Assembly: GCF_001874645.1 (NCBI RefSeq)
Contig: NZ_CP017886.1
Span: 4,516,501-4,580,500 of the forward strand
Origin: Pseudomonas frederiksbergensis
GTDB taxonomy: Bacteria; Pseudomonadota; Gammaproteobacteria; Pseudomonadales; Pseudomonadaceae
Length of the DNA stretch: 64,000 bases
Reading direction: 5' to 3'
The notes beneath the pieces were generated by a model. That model saw nothing but the letters and a program-made list of their open reading frames with translations. It searched no databases and had not been told where the DNA came from. The translations under genes were made by a program, and so were the position numbers. Positions 29,156-37,318 of this stretch are shown here, in pieces. The stretch's first letter is position 1, and each line of letters starts with the position of its first letter.

Positions 29156-29592
29156 TGACCGATTACAGCGAACTGAAGAAGGCAGCCGAGTACGCCCAGG
29201 ACTTCAAAAGCCATGCTGATGAGGCTGAAGAGATGCGTGCGCTATCGGCATTTTACGACGAGGTTGCTCCTGCTGATGTTCTGGCTTTGATTGCCGAGCG
29301 TGATCACCTGAAGGCAGAGAATGCCGGTCTTCGTGGCCAGGCTGAGGTAGCTCAGAAGGGCGCAGGTCAGCTCAAGGTCGACCTGCAGACTGCCGACACT
29401 GCCTGTTTCCTGAGTATCGCGGAGAACAAGAAGCTCAAGTTTGAGAGCGAGGCGCTGCGCAAGGATGCCGAGCGGTACCGCCGAATGCGCGCTATGACAT
29501 TAAAGCAAATCGATGACACCCCTGATGAGTTCGATGCTGAGTTCGACAGTCAGCTTGGCGCCGCCATGAGCAAGGAGGCTCCCCATGGCTGA
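29155..29592 (+). CDS. Coiled-coil phage protein (145 aa, Ea22-like)
   Basis: MTDYSELKKAAEYAQDFKSH, then heptad-rich ALIAERDHLKAENAGLRGQA and EALRKDAERYRRMRAMTL, a layout seen in Ea22-like phage early proteins. A GTG three bases upstream is an alternative start. Function unknown. Confidence 0.62.
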   Translation: MTDYSELKKAAEYAQDFKSHADEAEEMRALSAFYDEVAPADVLALIAERDHLKAENAGLRGQAEVAQKGAGQLKVDLQTADTACFLSIAENKKLKFESEALRKDAERYRRMRAMTLKQIDDTPDEFDAEFDSQLGAAMSKEAPHG

Positions 29593-30172
29593 GCTCGCAC
29601 TGATCCGCACCGCCCAGGGCCTGGTACCGGCTACCGAAGCTGATCGCGAAACCGTCCAGAAGTGGAAGGCAGGTCAGATCATTCACGGCAAGTTCACCCG
29701 CATGCGCAACGGCAAGTTCCACGGCAAGTTCTTCTCGATGCTCGATTTGGCGTGGGAGTACTGGGAGCCGGTCGGCGGCCTGATCCCGCAACAGGAGATG
29801 CGCGGCATTCATGGGTTGGCCAAGTTCTTCGAGGCGCAGAGCGGAAAGCCGGGGCAGCTTTCGAATGCGGTCGCCGCGTACATCACCGGGTTGGAGCAGG
29901 CTCGCGCGGAACGCTTCCCGGCAGTCGACAAGAGCCGTGAAGCCTTCCGTGAGTGGGTAACGATCGAGGCCGGTCATTACCACTTGGTGCACACGCCCGA
30001 AGGAATTCGCAAAGAGGCCAAGTCGATCAGTTGGGCAAACATGGATGAGTCGGCCTTTGAGCCCCTTTACCGCGACGTCTTCAACGCCTGCTGGCGGTTG
30101 GTGTTGTCTGCGATTTTTGAGAATGAGGCTGACGCGCTGGCTGCGGCCGATCAGTTGGGGAGTTACGCATGA
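29585..30172 (+). CDS. DUF1367 family protein
   Basis: 195 residues with the DUF1367 hallmarks GKFTRMRNGKFHGKFFSMLD and SWANMDESAFEPLYRDVFNA. Found in the nin region of lambdoid phages; the lambda relative is of unknown function. Overlaps the upstream gene by 8 bases and follows GGAGG. Confidence 0.82.
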   Translation: MAELALIRTAQGLVPATEADRETVQKWKAGQIIHGKFTRMRNGKFHGKFFSMLDLAWEYWEPVGGLIPQQEMRGIHGLAKFFEAQSGKPGQLSNAVAAYITGLEQARAERFPAVDKSREAFREWVTIEAGHYHLVHTPEGIRKEAKSISWANMDESAFEPLYRDVFNACWRLVLSAIFENEADALAAADQLGSYA

Positions 30173-30306
30173 TCTTCAATTACGAATCAGCCATGCGTGA
30201 AGCGCGGCGCATGAACGAAAACGGCGGCGACGGTGACTACACCATCAAAAAAGTCTGGTACGGATGGATTGTCATTGACCGCACTGAGCGGGGGCGGGGC
30301 GCATGA
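30169..30306 (+). CDS. Small hypothetical protein (45 aa)
   Basis: MIFNYESAMREARRMNENGG followed by DGDYTIKKVWYGWIVIDRTE. Overlaps both neighbours by 4 bases (ATGA), a tight nin-region arrangement that supports translation. No family recognised. Confidence 0.6.
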   Translation: MIFNYESAMREARRMNENGGDGDYTIKKVWYGWIVIDRTERGRGA

Positions 30307-30881
30307 GGATTGCCCTAAAGGAACTCCGCAAGAAGAAGTGCCGCAACGCTGCGTGCCGGACGGAGTTCGTTCCGGTTCGCTCCATGCAGGTGGTGTGCAG
30401 CCCCCTGTGCGGCCTGGCGGTTGCCAAGGCCAAGCGCGAGAAGGATCGGAAGTCCATCGACCAGCGCGAGCGCCGGGAGATCCGTGTAGCAAAGGAGCGC
30501 ATTAAGCCAAAGGCGGACCATATGCGCGAGGCTCAGCAGGCGTTCAACGAGTTTATCCGTCTGCGCGACAAGGACCTGCCCTGCGTGAGCTGCGGTCGGC
30601 ACCACGAGGGCCAATACCACGCCGGGCACTACCGCACTGTAGGTGCGAACCCTGAGCTGCGCTTCGAGCCGCTCAACGTGTGGAAACAGTGCGCGCCGTG
30701 CAACAACCACAAGTCCGGCGACATCGTGAATTACCGCATCACCCTGGTGCAGCGGATCGGCGCCGACAAGGTTGCCTGGCTCGAGGGACCGCACGAACCG
30801 AAGCGCTACACCATTGAAGTACTGAAGGCCATGAAGGCCGATTACCGGGCAATGATCAGAGAATTGAAGGGGGCAGCATGA
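30303..30881 (+). CDS. ninG: NinG/Rap recombination protein
   Basis: 192 residues. Holliday-junction-type nuclease of lambdoid nin regions. Zinc-binding cysteines occur in KKCRNAACRTEF and LPCVSCGRHHEGQYHAGHYR, and the HNH-like WKQCAPCNNHKSGD is characteristic. It would resolve branched phage recombination intermediates made by the RecT/exonuclease pair. ATG overlaps the small ORF stop. Confidence 0.92.
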   Translation: MRIALKELRKKKCRNAACRTEFVPVRSMQVVCSPLCGLAVAKAKREKDRKSIDQRERREIRVAKERIKPKADHMREAQQAFNEFIRLRDKDLPCVSCGRHHEGQYHAGHYRTVGANPELRFEPLNVWKQCAPCNNHKSGDIVNYRITLVQRIGADKVAWLEGPHEPKRYTIEVLKAMKADYRAMIRELKGAA

Positions 30882-31459
30882 AGATCAATTCCGCACGCCA
30901 GGCTTGGCATGACTGCAACTACAACCCGGCCCCCGGCCAGACTTCTGATGCCGCTGAGCTTGGGGTGGTGGTGCAGAAGACTGAACGCGGCCCGACGGCC
31001 AACCCGGCGATTCACGGGGCGCTGGCTGGCCACATTCAGTCAGCAATAGCGAGGCTTCACTTTCAGTTGCGTGCCTTCGGCAATGCAATGTATGCAGCCG
31101 AGCCAACCGACGATGATCGTGAGGAGGCCGAAGACGCGGTATTCAACCTGGTTTGCTCAAGAGCCGGGCGAATGACGGCCAGCAAGAGGGAGCGAGCTGA
31201 GTTCGTCGCCAAGGGTGTGTTTCGGCGGTATCGCTACATGCACCAGGGCGGGCAGTCGTCGAATCCAGACCCTTTGATCAAGCCCGAGGTGTTTCGCGCA
31301 TGGCTGAAAGGTGAGTATGGGATTTGCCTTGTCTCGGACCGATGGGGCCGCGATTGGGAGCCATTTGTTCAGCTCTGCTTCGATGCGTGTTACGACATTG
31401 ACGCCAAGGCGCTAAGTCCAATTGGCGGGGTAATTTACAAGATGAAAGAGGCCGCTTGA
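30878..31459 (+). CDS. Candidate late antitermination regulator (Q position)
   Basis: 193 residues, begins MKINSARQAWHDCNYNPAPG, with EDAVFNLVCSRAGRMTASKR and KGVFRRYRYMHQGG. I do not recognise a Q family by sequence. Position as the last early gene, followed by tandem terminators and then the late genes, is that of lambda Q, so a late regulator is the leading guess. Confidence 0.55.
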   Translation: MKINSARQAWHDCNYNPAPGQTSDAAELGVVVQKTERGPTANPAIHGALAGHIQSAIARLHFQLRAFGNAMYAAEPTDDDREEAEDAVFNLVCSRAGRMTASKRERAEFVAKGVFRRYRYMHQGGQSSNPDPLIKPEVFRAWLKGEYGICLVSDRWGRDWEPFVQLCFDACYDIDAKALSPIGGVIYKMKEAA

Positions 31460-31538
31460 CTTCCCGCCCGGCTGGCGGCATCATTTCGCCATAGTTAGTA
31501 TTTTGCCTACGGCAACTTGCTCTCAGATAAAAGAAAAT

Positions 31539-31561
31539 CCGGCCACCGAGCCGGGTTTTTT
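31539..31561 (+). terminator. Terminator after the Q-position gene
   Basis: CCGGC/GCCGG stem, 6-base loop, then GTTTTTT. Confidence 0.75.
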
Positions 31562-31625
31562 GTTAGAGTCTCCAGCCGCATTGTAAAACCACTCCTGACA
31601 GGGTAAGCAGAGCAATGCGGTATAG

Positions 31626-31652
31626 ACCCGGCCCTCAAAGCCGGGTTTTTTA
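31626..31652 (+). terminator. Second tandem terminator
   Basis: ACCCGGC/GCCGGGT stem, 7-base loop, T-run. Confidence 0.78.
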
Positions 31653-31876
31653 TTGCCCAAAGAAAAGATTCCACTGCATCCAGGGCAGCCTTCGGGAAGG
31701 CCTGGACACTGCTAGCCGGTAGTGCAGTGCTACGAGAAAACACCGGCAGCCCGCACACCCTGACCTGACTTGTGCTTCCGGGGTGGTGTGAGACCGATCG
31801 GCGAGACTGGTGCAGAAGGGCGCCGGCGTCGTGAAGGTCTTTGGCGGACGGCGGGAAAGACCGCAAACCTATTTCG

Positions 31877-31902
31877 AGCCTCGGCATTTGCCGGGGCTTT
31901 TT
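31877..31902 (+). terminator. Terminator just before the DUF1983-like gene
   Basis: AGCCTCGGC pairing with GCCGGGGCT (one G-U pair), followed by TTTTT, 18 bp before the next ATG. Confidence 0.7.
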
Positions 31903-31920
31903 CGTATCTGGAGCACAGCA

Positions 31921-32643
31921 ATGCAGAGTCACGACTACGTGCCGGGTGTCTCCGGCTGGAAGCTGCACAAGAATGGCAGCTTCGAAATCAACGCTTCAAC
32001 GATCACTGTCGGAAGTCTGCCGAGCGAGCCGCAGCTGATCACCGTGACCGCCGGCGAGTGGCCGGATCACGATCTGCCAAGCAACGCCCTGGTGCGCATG
32101 AAGTTCATGGCGGGCGAGCTGGACAAGATCCCGGCCGAGTATCGAGACAGCGCTGAGCTCGTGACGGAGGATCACTCCTTTGATCGCGATGGATCGGACA
32201 TTCGCACCAGCCTAACCTATGAGCGGCCCGAGACTACCGATGAGGTGGCTGCGCGCTTGGAGCGGGTGGAATCGTCCGGAACTCAGATCAAACTCACCGA
32301 GGGCAGGATCACTATCTCGAACGGCTCCGGCGTTCCGCTGGCGATCCTCGGGAACCTTGCCGAACCGTTCGTGGTTACTGATGACCAGGTGCTCATGAGT
32401 CATGCGTTCATCGAGGACGTGACGACCACCAGCGGCAAGCTGTTGGCCAAGTGGTCAGTGAAAATGGCTCTCACCGCCGATGGCAGGTACGTTGCCACCG
32501 GCTTTGGCCTGGGCAACGATCCCCAGTGTGCGGTCCCAGCTGATCGATTCACGGCTGATGCTGCACCACTCGGCGAACAAATCCTCGATGTCATCACGCA
32601 ACAACTGAAGCCCGGCGGTGTTCTGCATCGCCAAGGGCTGTAA
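31921..32643 (+). CDS. DUF1983-like tail-tip fragment protein
   Basis: 240 residues. VSGWKLHKNGSFEIN near the start and KWSVKMALTADGRYVATGFG near residue 180 resemble the C-terminal DUF1983 part of the tail-tip protein in this prophage (WSVKMETTAGGQKYAASFGL at about residue 1070, GWILNKDGTLEING at about 1165). The segments appear in reverse order relative to that protein. It stands apart from the tail module, just before the holins. Probably a virion or tail-associated protein; role unknown. Confidence 0.6.
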   Translation: MQSHDYVPGVSGWKLHKNGSFEINASTITVGSLPSEPQLITVTAGEWPDHDLPSNALVRMKFMAGELDKIPAEYRDSAELVTEDHSFDRDGSDIRTSLTYERPETTDEVAARLERVESSGTQIKLTEGRITISNGSGVPLAILGNLAEPFVVTDDQVLMSHAFIEDVTTTSGKLLAKWSVKMALTADGRYVATGFGLGNDPQCAVPADRFTADAAPLGEQILDVITQQLKPGGVLHRQGL

Positions 32644-32697
32644 CCACCCACACCTCACTCCCAACTGGGAGAAGAGCAAAACCCTGGAGTAACACCT

Positions 32698-33075
32698 ATG
32701 GCCGAGCCGAGTACCGGCGCCCTGGCATTAGCTGGCGTACTTGGCAGCGTCGGCCTTGGCGCTGCATTCCCCGAGATTGATCTGGCCGCACTGGTTGGAG
32801 CTTTCGGTGGGGCTTTCTTTTACGTCGTGTTCGCCAAGGACATGACATCGCTGCGTCGCTTGGGCTATCTGGTGGCAGGCTGGATCGGTGGTTACTTTGG
32901 TGCCGCCGAGTTGCTGGGCAGAGCCTGGACAAAGACTGCCGGCTTCAGCGGCTTCCTGTGTGGCGCGCTCTGCGTCGTTGTCTTCGCCGGAATAGTGGAG
33001 TGGATGCAGACCGGTGAAATGCCGCGGTGGCTTCAGTGGTGCTTTCGGCGATTTACTGGAAAGGAGGGCGTCTGA
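32698..33075 (+). CDS. Putative holin or lysis membrane protein (125 aa)
   Basis: Four hydrophobic segments (for example ALAGVLGSVGLGAAF, LAALVGAFGGAFFYVVF, LVAGWIGGYFGAAELL, FLCGALCVVVFAGIV) and a basic tail (RRFTGKEGV). This agrees with a phage holin. Coupled by ATGA to the second membrane protein, suggesting a two-protein lysis-timing pair. Confidence 0.72.
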   Translation: MAEPSTGALALAGVLGSVGLGAAFPEIDLAALVGAFGGAFFYVVFAKDMTSLRRLGYLVAGWIGGYFGAAELLGRAWTKTAGFSGFLCGALCVVVFAGIVEWMQTGEMPRWLQWCFRRFTGKEGV

Positions 33076-33356
33076 TGGCCGCCATCTTACAAGCCGCTTT
33101 CTGCGCGGCGATCTTCTTCATGATTGGTCTGCGGTACCGGCCATTCCCTGATACACGCTACAAGCTGGCCATGTCACTGGTTGCCTGGGCTGCTTGCGCG
33201 ATTACGGGGATGCAGTTCGTGAGCTTTGTCGGACAGGTCACTCTGCACGGCGAGGTGCCGGACGCGTCCTGGTTCAACACGGCGTTCTATTTCCTGGCTG
33301 CAGTGCTGGTGTGCCGCGCCAAGGGGAATGTCGCTCGCATTCTGAGAATGCAATAG
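33075..33356 (+). CDS. Putative 3-TM holin (phage_holin_3 type)
   Basis: 93 residues, begins MAAILQAAFCAAIFFMIGLR, with two more hydrophobic helices (LAMSLVAWAACAITGMQF and FNTAFYFLAAVLVC). The three-helix layout matches the putative 3TM holin family (PF05449). ATG at 33075 overlaps the upstream stop. Confidence 0.78.
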   Translation: MAAILQAAFCAAIFFMIGLRYRPFPDTRYKLAMSLVAWAACAITGMQFVSFVGQVTLHGEVPDASWFNTAFYFLAAVLVCRAKGNVARILRMQ

Positions 33357-33358
33357 GT

Positions 33359-33394
33359 CGCGACACGTTTCGCGAATTATCAAATCGTGTCGCT
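33359..33394 (-). repeat. CGCGACACG dyad element, copy 3
   Basis: Arms CGCGACACG and CGTGTCGC with an 18-base spacer, intergenic, just after the holin stop. On the minus strand ATAATTCGC-N-AAACGTGTCG is shared with copy 2. Confidence 0.82.
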
Positions 33395-33465
33395 ATACAG
33401 CTGCTGGGCTTCGTCGTGTCCGTTATGCACGGACACGCTCTGATGCAGACGCAAGGTATGGCGAG

Positions 33466-33807
33466 TTAATCGTGTTCGCTGTAAGGGGTAACACCCAGAG
33501 GCATAGCGGGAAACCATAGCCAGCCATCTTCCTGTATGGGGTTCTTGAAGTTCCGCTTCACTTCAAAAACATGATCGCCATCTCGACCGTTCGGATAGGT
33601 CAGTTCGATAATGTGTGTGCCATACCAACCTTGGAAGGCTTCCGTTTGCAGTCCGAGCCATCCGGCGCGCTGAACAATGCCTCCAGAGTTGTCCGCTCCT
33701 ATGTAGGGAGATCGCTCACCTGGGCTGAAGTGAAACGGTATGTCGGACAGTCGAATTTTCTCACCGTCACCTGTGTGGGCGACGATTTCAGCCTTTTTGT
33801 ATTCCAT
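33466..33807 (-). CDS. Hypothetical protein (113 aa), reversed cassette
   Basis: Begins MEYKKAEIVAHTGDGEKIRL; contains WYGTHIIELTYPNGRDGDHV and ends VTPYSEHD. No family recognised. It is the only leftward gene in the lysis-to-tail block, sits next to dyad copy 3 and interrupts the usual holin-terminase junction, so it looks like a moron expressed from its own promoter. Confidence 0.65.
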   Translation of the reverse strand: MEYKKAEIVAHTGDGEKIRLSDIPFHFSPGERSPYIGADNSGGIVQRAGWLGLQTEAFQGWYGTHIIELTYPNGRDGDHVFEVKRNFKNPIQEDGWLWFPAMPLGVTPYSEHD

Positions 33808-33895
33808 GCGGTTGCTCCTTGCGTTGAGTTGAATCCAACCAATACCGGCAACCCGCCGCTATTTCAATCCTGCTTTAGCATTACCGAGAACATCT

Positions 33896-34417
33896 ATGAC
33901 AACCAAGCAACCCGACTGGGAGGCAATCGAACGCGCCTACCGGGCTGGTTCGCTTTCCGTTCGTGCTATAGCTGAAGAGGCCGGCGTCTCCCATGTGGCA
34001 ATAGCCAAGCGCGCCAAGAAAGAAGGCTGGGCAAGAGACCTGACTGACAAGGTTCGGGCCGCAGCTAAGCGCAAGGTTACCAATGCGGTTACCACTGAAA
34101 GTTACCAAGATGCACTGGTAACCGAAGAAGAGATCATTGAGGAAGCGTCCGACAAGGTCGCCTCAGTAGTGCTTGCTCACCGCGTTGATCTCGCTCAGTG
34201 GCGAAATATCGCAAACAAGCTCAGCGTGTTCCTCTGCACGGCCAACGTGACCGAAGACAACCACGGCGACTTCGCCCGATCCCTGAACGCTGGTGTTGAC
34301 GCACAGCTCAAGGTCATCAAGGGGGAGCGCCAGGCTTACAACCTCGACACGGAGACAGGTGACAAGACAGTCAGCGACCTGGCCGCAATGATGGACGAAC
34401 TATCGAAGGAAGCCTGA
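33896..34417 (+). CDS. Terminase small subunit
   Basis: 173 residues. An N-terminal HTH (WEAIERAYRAGSLSVRAIAE, EEAGVSHVAIAKRAKKEGW) recognises the packaging site; the rest is helical and oligomerising, ending LAAMMDELSKEA. Directly precedes the large subunit with one base between stop and start. Confidence 0.85.
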   Translation: MTTKQPDWEAIERAYRAGSLSVRAIAEEAGVSHVAIAKRAKKEGWARDLTDKVRAAAKRKVTNAVTTESYQDALVTEEEIIEEASDKVASVVLAHRVDLAQWRNIANKLSVFLCTANVTEDNHGDFARSLNAGVDAQLKVIKGERQAYNLDTETGDKTVSDLAAMMDELSKEA

Positions 34418-34418
34418 C

Positions 34419-35906
34419 ATGAAGCCCGAGCACATGAAGCTGCTCCGGGATAAGCGTTGGCGGATCAACAATCTCTACTTCATCACCGACAAGCAGGGCA
34501 AGAAAGTCCGCTTCCGGATGACGGACGAGCAGATCGAATACTTCGATGGGATGCATACCCGGAACATCATCCTGAAGGCTCGGCAGCTTGGCTTCACCAC
34601 TGAGTGCTGCATCATTCAGCTCGACGCGGCGCTGTTCGAGTCGGCCAAGTGCGCACTGATCGCTCATACCCTGAACGACGCCAAGCGCCTGTTCCGCGAG
34701 AAGGTGAAGTACGCCTACGACAACCTGCCGGCCGAGATCCGCGCCGCCAATCCCGCTAGCAACGATTCAGCCGGCGAGCTGGTATTCAGCAAGGGCGGCT
34801 CGGTCTACGTGTCCACGTCCTTCCGAGGCGGCACGCTGCGTTACTTGCATGTGTCGGAGTTCGGGAAGATCTGCGCCAAGTTCCCGCACAAGGCCCGAGA
34901 GATCGTCACCGGTGCCTTTGAGGCTGTGGCCACCGACTGTTTCGTCACGATTGAATCGACGGCGGAAGGCCGGGCCGGCTACTTTTTCGATTACTCGCAG
35001 AGTGCTGAACGCCAGCAACTGGCTGGTGTGCCCTTGGGCCAGCTGGACTGGAAGTTCTTCTTTTTCAGCTGGTGGAAGAACAAGGCCTACTGGCTTGACC
35101 CGACAGATGTGGTCATCCCGCAGCGCCTGACCGACTACTTCAACGAGCTGCACGCCAAGCACGGGATCGTCACGAACGACGGTCAGCGCGCCTGGTACGC
35201 GGCCAAGGAGAAGACACTCGGCGACGACATGAAGCGGGAATACCCGTCGATCCCTGTCGAAGCCTTCCAGCAGTCGGTCGAGGGTGCCTATTACGCACAG
35301 CAACTAACCAAGCTTTACGCCCAACAGCGTATTGGCGCGATACCGAACAACAGCCATCTGCCGGTGATGACCTTCTGGGACATCGGCGTAAGCGACTCCA
35401 CGGCCATCTGGTTCGTGCGACAGGTCGGCACCGAATACCACGTCATCGACTACTACGAGAACTCGGGCGAAGGCCTGCGGCATTACATGAAGGTGCTCAA
35501 GGACAAGGGGTACACCTATTCCGAGCACTGGGGGCCGCACGACATCGACAACCGCGAGTTCGGTAGCGATGCCAAGACCCGTCGTGAGCTCGCCCAAGAG
35601 GGCTACGAGATCGACGGGCAGAAGTACCAAATGACGTTTCAGGTGGTCCCGAAGATCGGCATCAACGACGGCATCGAGCAGGTCCGGGAAATCCTCCCAC
35701 TCTGCGTATTCGATGAGTCGAAGTGCGAAGAGGGCATCAACTGCATCGAGAACTACCGCAAGGAATGGGACGAAAAGCGCGGCTGCTGGAAAGATAGGCC
35801 GCTTCATGACTGGACCTCTCACGGTTCCGACGGTTTCCGGTACTTCGCTGTAGCAAAGAGCGCCAGGAAGCCGGCCACTTCTATCAAAATGGGATACGCC
35901 CGATGA
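34419..35906 (+). CDS. Terminase large subunit
   Basis: 495-residue packaging motor. Walker A-type KARQLGFTT at residues 53-61, Walker B-like LHVSEF near 143, and a C-terminal RNase H-like nuclease with Asp in TFWDIGVSDST near 318 and the late acidic SHGSDGFRYF. It pumps DNA into proheads and cuts concatemers. Full length, coupled by ATGA to the portal gene. Confidence 0.93.
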   Translation: MKPEHMKLLRDKRWRINNLYFITDKQGKKVRFRMTDEQIEYFDGMHTRNIILKARQLGFTTECCIIQLDAALFESAKCALIAHTLNDAKRLFREKVKYAYDNLPAEIRAANPASNDSAGELVFSKGGSVYVSTSFRGGTLRYLHVSEFGKICAKFPHKAREIVTGAFEAVATDCFVTIESTAEGRAGYFFDYSQSAERQQLAGVPLGQLDWKFFFFSWWKNKAYWLDPTDVVIPQRLTDYFNELHAKHGIVTNDGQRAWYAAKEKTLGDDMKREYPSIPVEAFQQSVEGAYYAQQLTKLYAQQRIGAIPNNSHLPVMTFWDIGVSDSTAIWFVRQVGTEYHVIDYYENSGEGLRHYMKVLKDKGYTYSEHWGPHDIDNREFGSDAKTRRELAQEGYEIDGQKYQMTFQVVPKIGINDGIEQVREILPLCVFDESKCEEGINCIENYRKEWDEKRGCWKDRPLHDWTSHGSDGFRYFAVAKSARKPATSIKMGYAR

Positions 35907-37318
35907 GCAACGACGCCTCCTTCAAGAGGGCGGACTACACGGAAGTGCTGGACCGCTGGGCGACTGTGCGTGATGTCTGCGCCGGTCAGCACCGAGTTGT
36001 GTCGCGACTTCCCTGCATCAACTCACACGACAAGTCGCCAGAGAATGCCGACCGCAACAAGGCATACCGCGAGCGTGCGGTGTTCAAGAACGCCACCGGC
36101 CACACTCGCAATGGATTGCTCGGCCTGGCATTCCACAAAGACCCAACACTCACTGTGCCGAAGAAGCTGGAGTACTTGCAGGACAACGCCAACGGCTCCG
36201 GCGTGAGTATCTATCAGCAGTCGCAGGGCGTGCTCGAAAAGGTACTTGAGGCAGGGCGTCACGGCTTGTACGTCGATTATCACCAGGACGACGGCGCCGG
36301 TGGCCACTCAGTGATCCTGACTTACTGCGCCGAGGACATCATCAACTGGCGCACCGGCATGGTGAATGGTCACTACGTTCTGACTCTGGTCGTGCTCCGT
36401 GAGACCCCAGAAGTCGAAGACGGATTCGGTTTCAAGACGATTGAGCAGTACCGCGAACTGGCATTGGAAACTGAAGGTTTCGTCTGCCGAGTTTGGCGCC
36501 GATCCGGACCGGAGAATGGCGGCCCGCTTGCCGTTGTGGAGGAGCATTTCCCGACTGGCGTGAAAGGTCGTTTGAAAGAAATCCCGTTCACCTTCGTCGG
36601 TGCGCAGAACAACGACCCGAGCATCGATGAATCGCCGCTCTACGATATCGCCATGATCAACCTCGGTCATTACCGAAACAGCGCGGACTATGAAGACAGC
36701 GTGTTCTGGTGTGGCCAGGCTCAGCCCTGGATTTCCGGCTTGACTGAGTCATGGGTGAAGTTGTTGGAGGAAAAGGGTGTTTACGTCGGTTCCCGGGCGC
36801 CAATGCTGCTTCCGGTCAACGGGGCTTTCGGCTACGCACAGCCGTTGCCGAACACGCTCGTCAAAGAGGCGATGGCCGACAAGAACCAGATGATGATCGA
36901 GCTGGGCGCCCGTATGGTTGTGGCTTCGTTGTCGTCCAAGACGGCGACCGAGGCCCGCGGCGATCAATCGGCATCGACTTCGGTGCTGGCCGGCTGTGTA
37001 GCGAACATCAGCGAGGCATACACCAGGGCAATCATGTGGTGCGGCCAATACATGGGCGTTACTGACAAGGTCGCCTATCAGGTCAATCAGGAGTTCGTTG
37101 AGCTGACGGCTGATCCGCAGATGATCACGGCCTTGGTTGGCCTGTGGCAGAACGGCGGCTTCGCGAAAGCGGACCTTCGTGCCTATCTGCGCAAACTGGG
37201 GCTGATTGCTCCAGAACGCACTGACCTGCAGATCGATAACGAGCTACAGGAGCAGACTGACGGCCTCGGCTTGGACGACGTGGGGGTGAACAGTGGCGGT
37301 CAACCAGGCAATCCTTGA
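35903..37318 (+). CDS. Portal protein (DUF4055 family)
   Basis: 471 residues. The order FKRADYTEVLDRWATVRDVC, RTRNGLLGLAFHKDP-like (TRNGLLGLAFHKDPTLTVP) and EIPFTFVGAQNNDPSIDESP marks DUF4055, which occupies the portal slot in many siphovirus genomes. It should form the dodecameric ring through which DNA enters. Overlaps the next gene by 26 bases. Confidence 0.85.
   Translation: MSNDASFKRADYTEVLDRWATVRDVCAGQHRVVSRLPCINSHDKSPENADRNKAYRERAVFKNATGHTRNGLLGLAFHKDPTLTVPKKLEYLQDNANGSGVSIYQQSQGVLEKVLEAGRHGLYVDYHQDDGAGGHSVILTYCAEDIINWRTGMVNGHYVLTLVVLRETPEVEDGFGFKTIEQYRELALETEGFVCRVWRRSGPENGGPLAVVEEHFPTGVKGRLKEIPFTFVGAQNNDPSIDESPLYDIAMINLGHYRNSADYEDSVFWCGQAQPWISGLTESWVKLLEEKGVYVGSRAPMLLPVNGAFGYAQPLPNTLVKEAMADKNQMMIELGARMVVASLSSKTATEARGDQSASTSVLAGCVANISEAYTRAIMWCGQYMGVTDKVAYQVNQEFVELTADPQMITALVGLWQNGGFAKADLRAYLRKLGLIAPERTDLQIDNELQEQTDGLGLDDVGVNSGGQPGNP

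Larger units (their letters stand above)
31460..31920. other. Post-Q noncoding region with tandem terminators
   Basis: 461 bp without a convincing gene. Contains terminators at 31539-31561, 31626-31652 and 31877-31902, a CCGCATTG/CAATGCGG hairpin enclosing about 30 bases (31575-31619), and further dyads around 31670-31735. This is where a late promoter and its antitermination target are expected. Confidence 0.6.
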
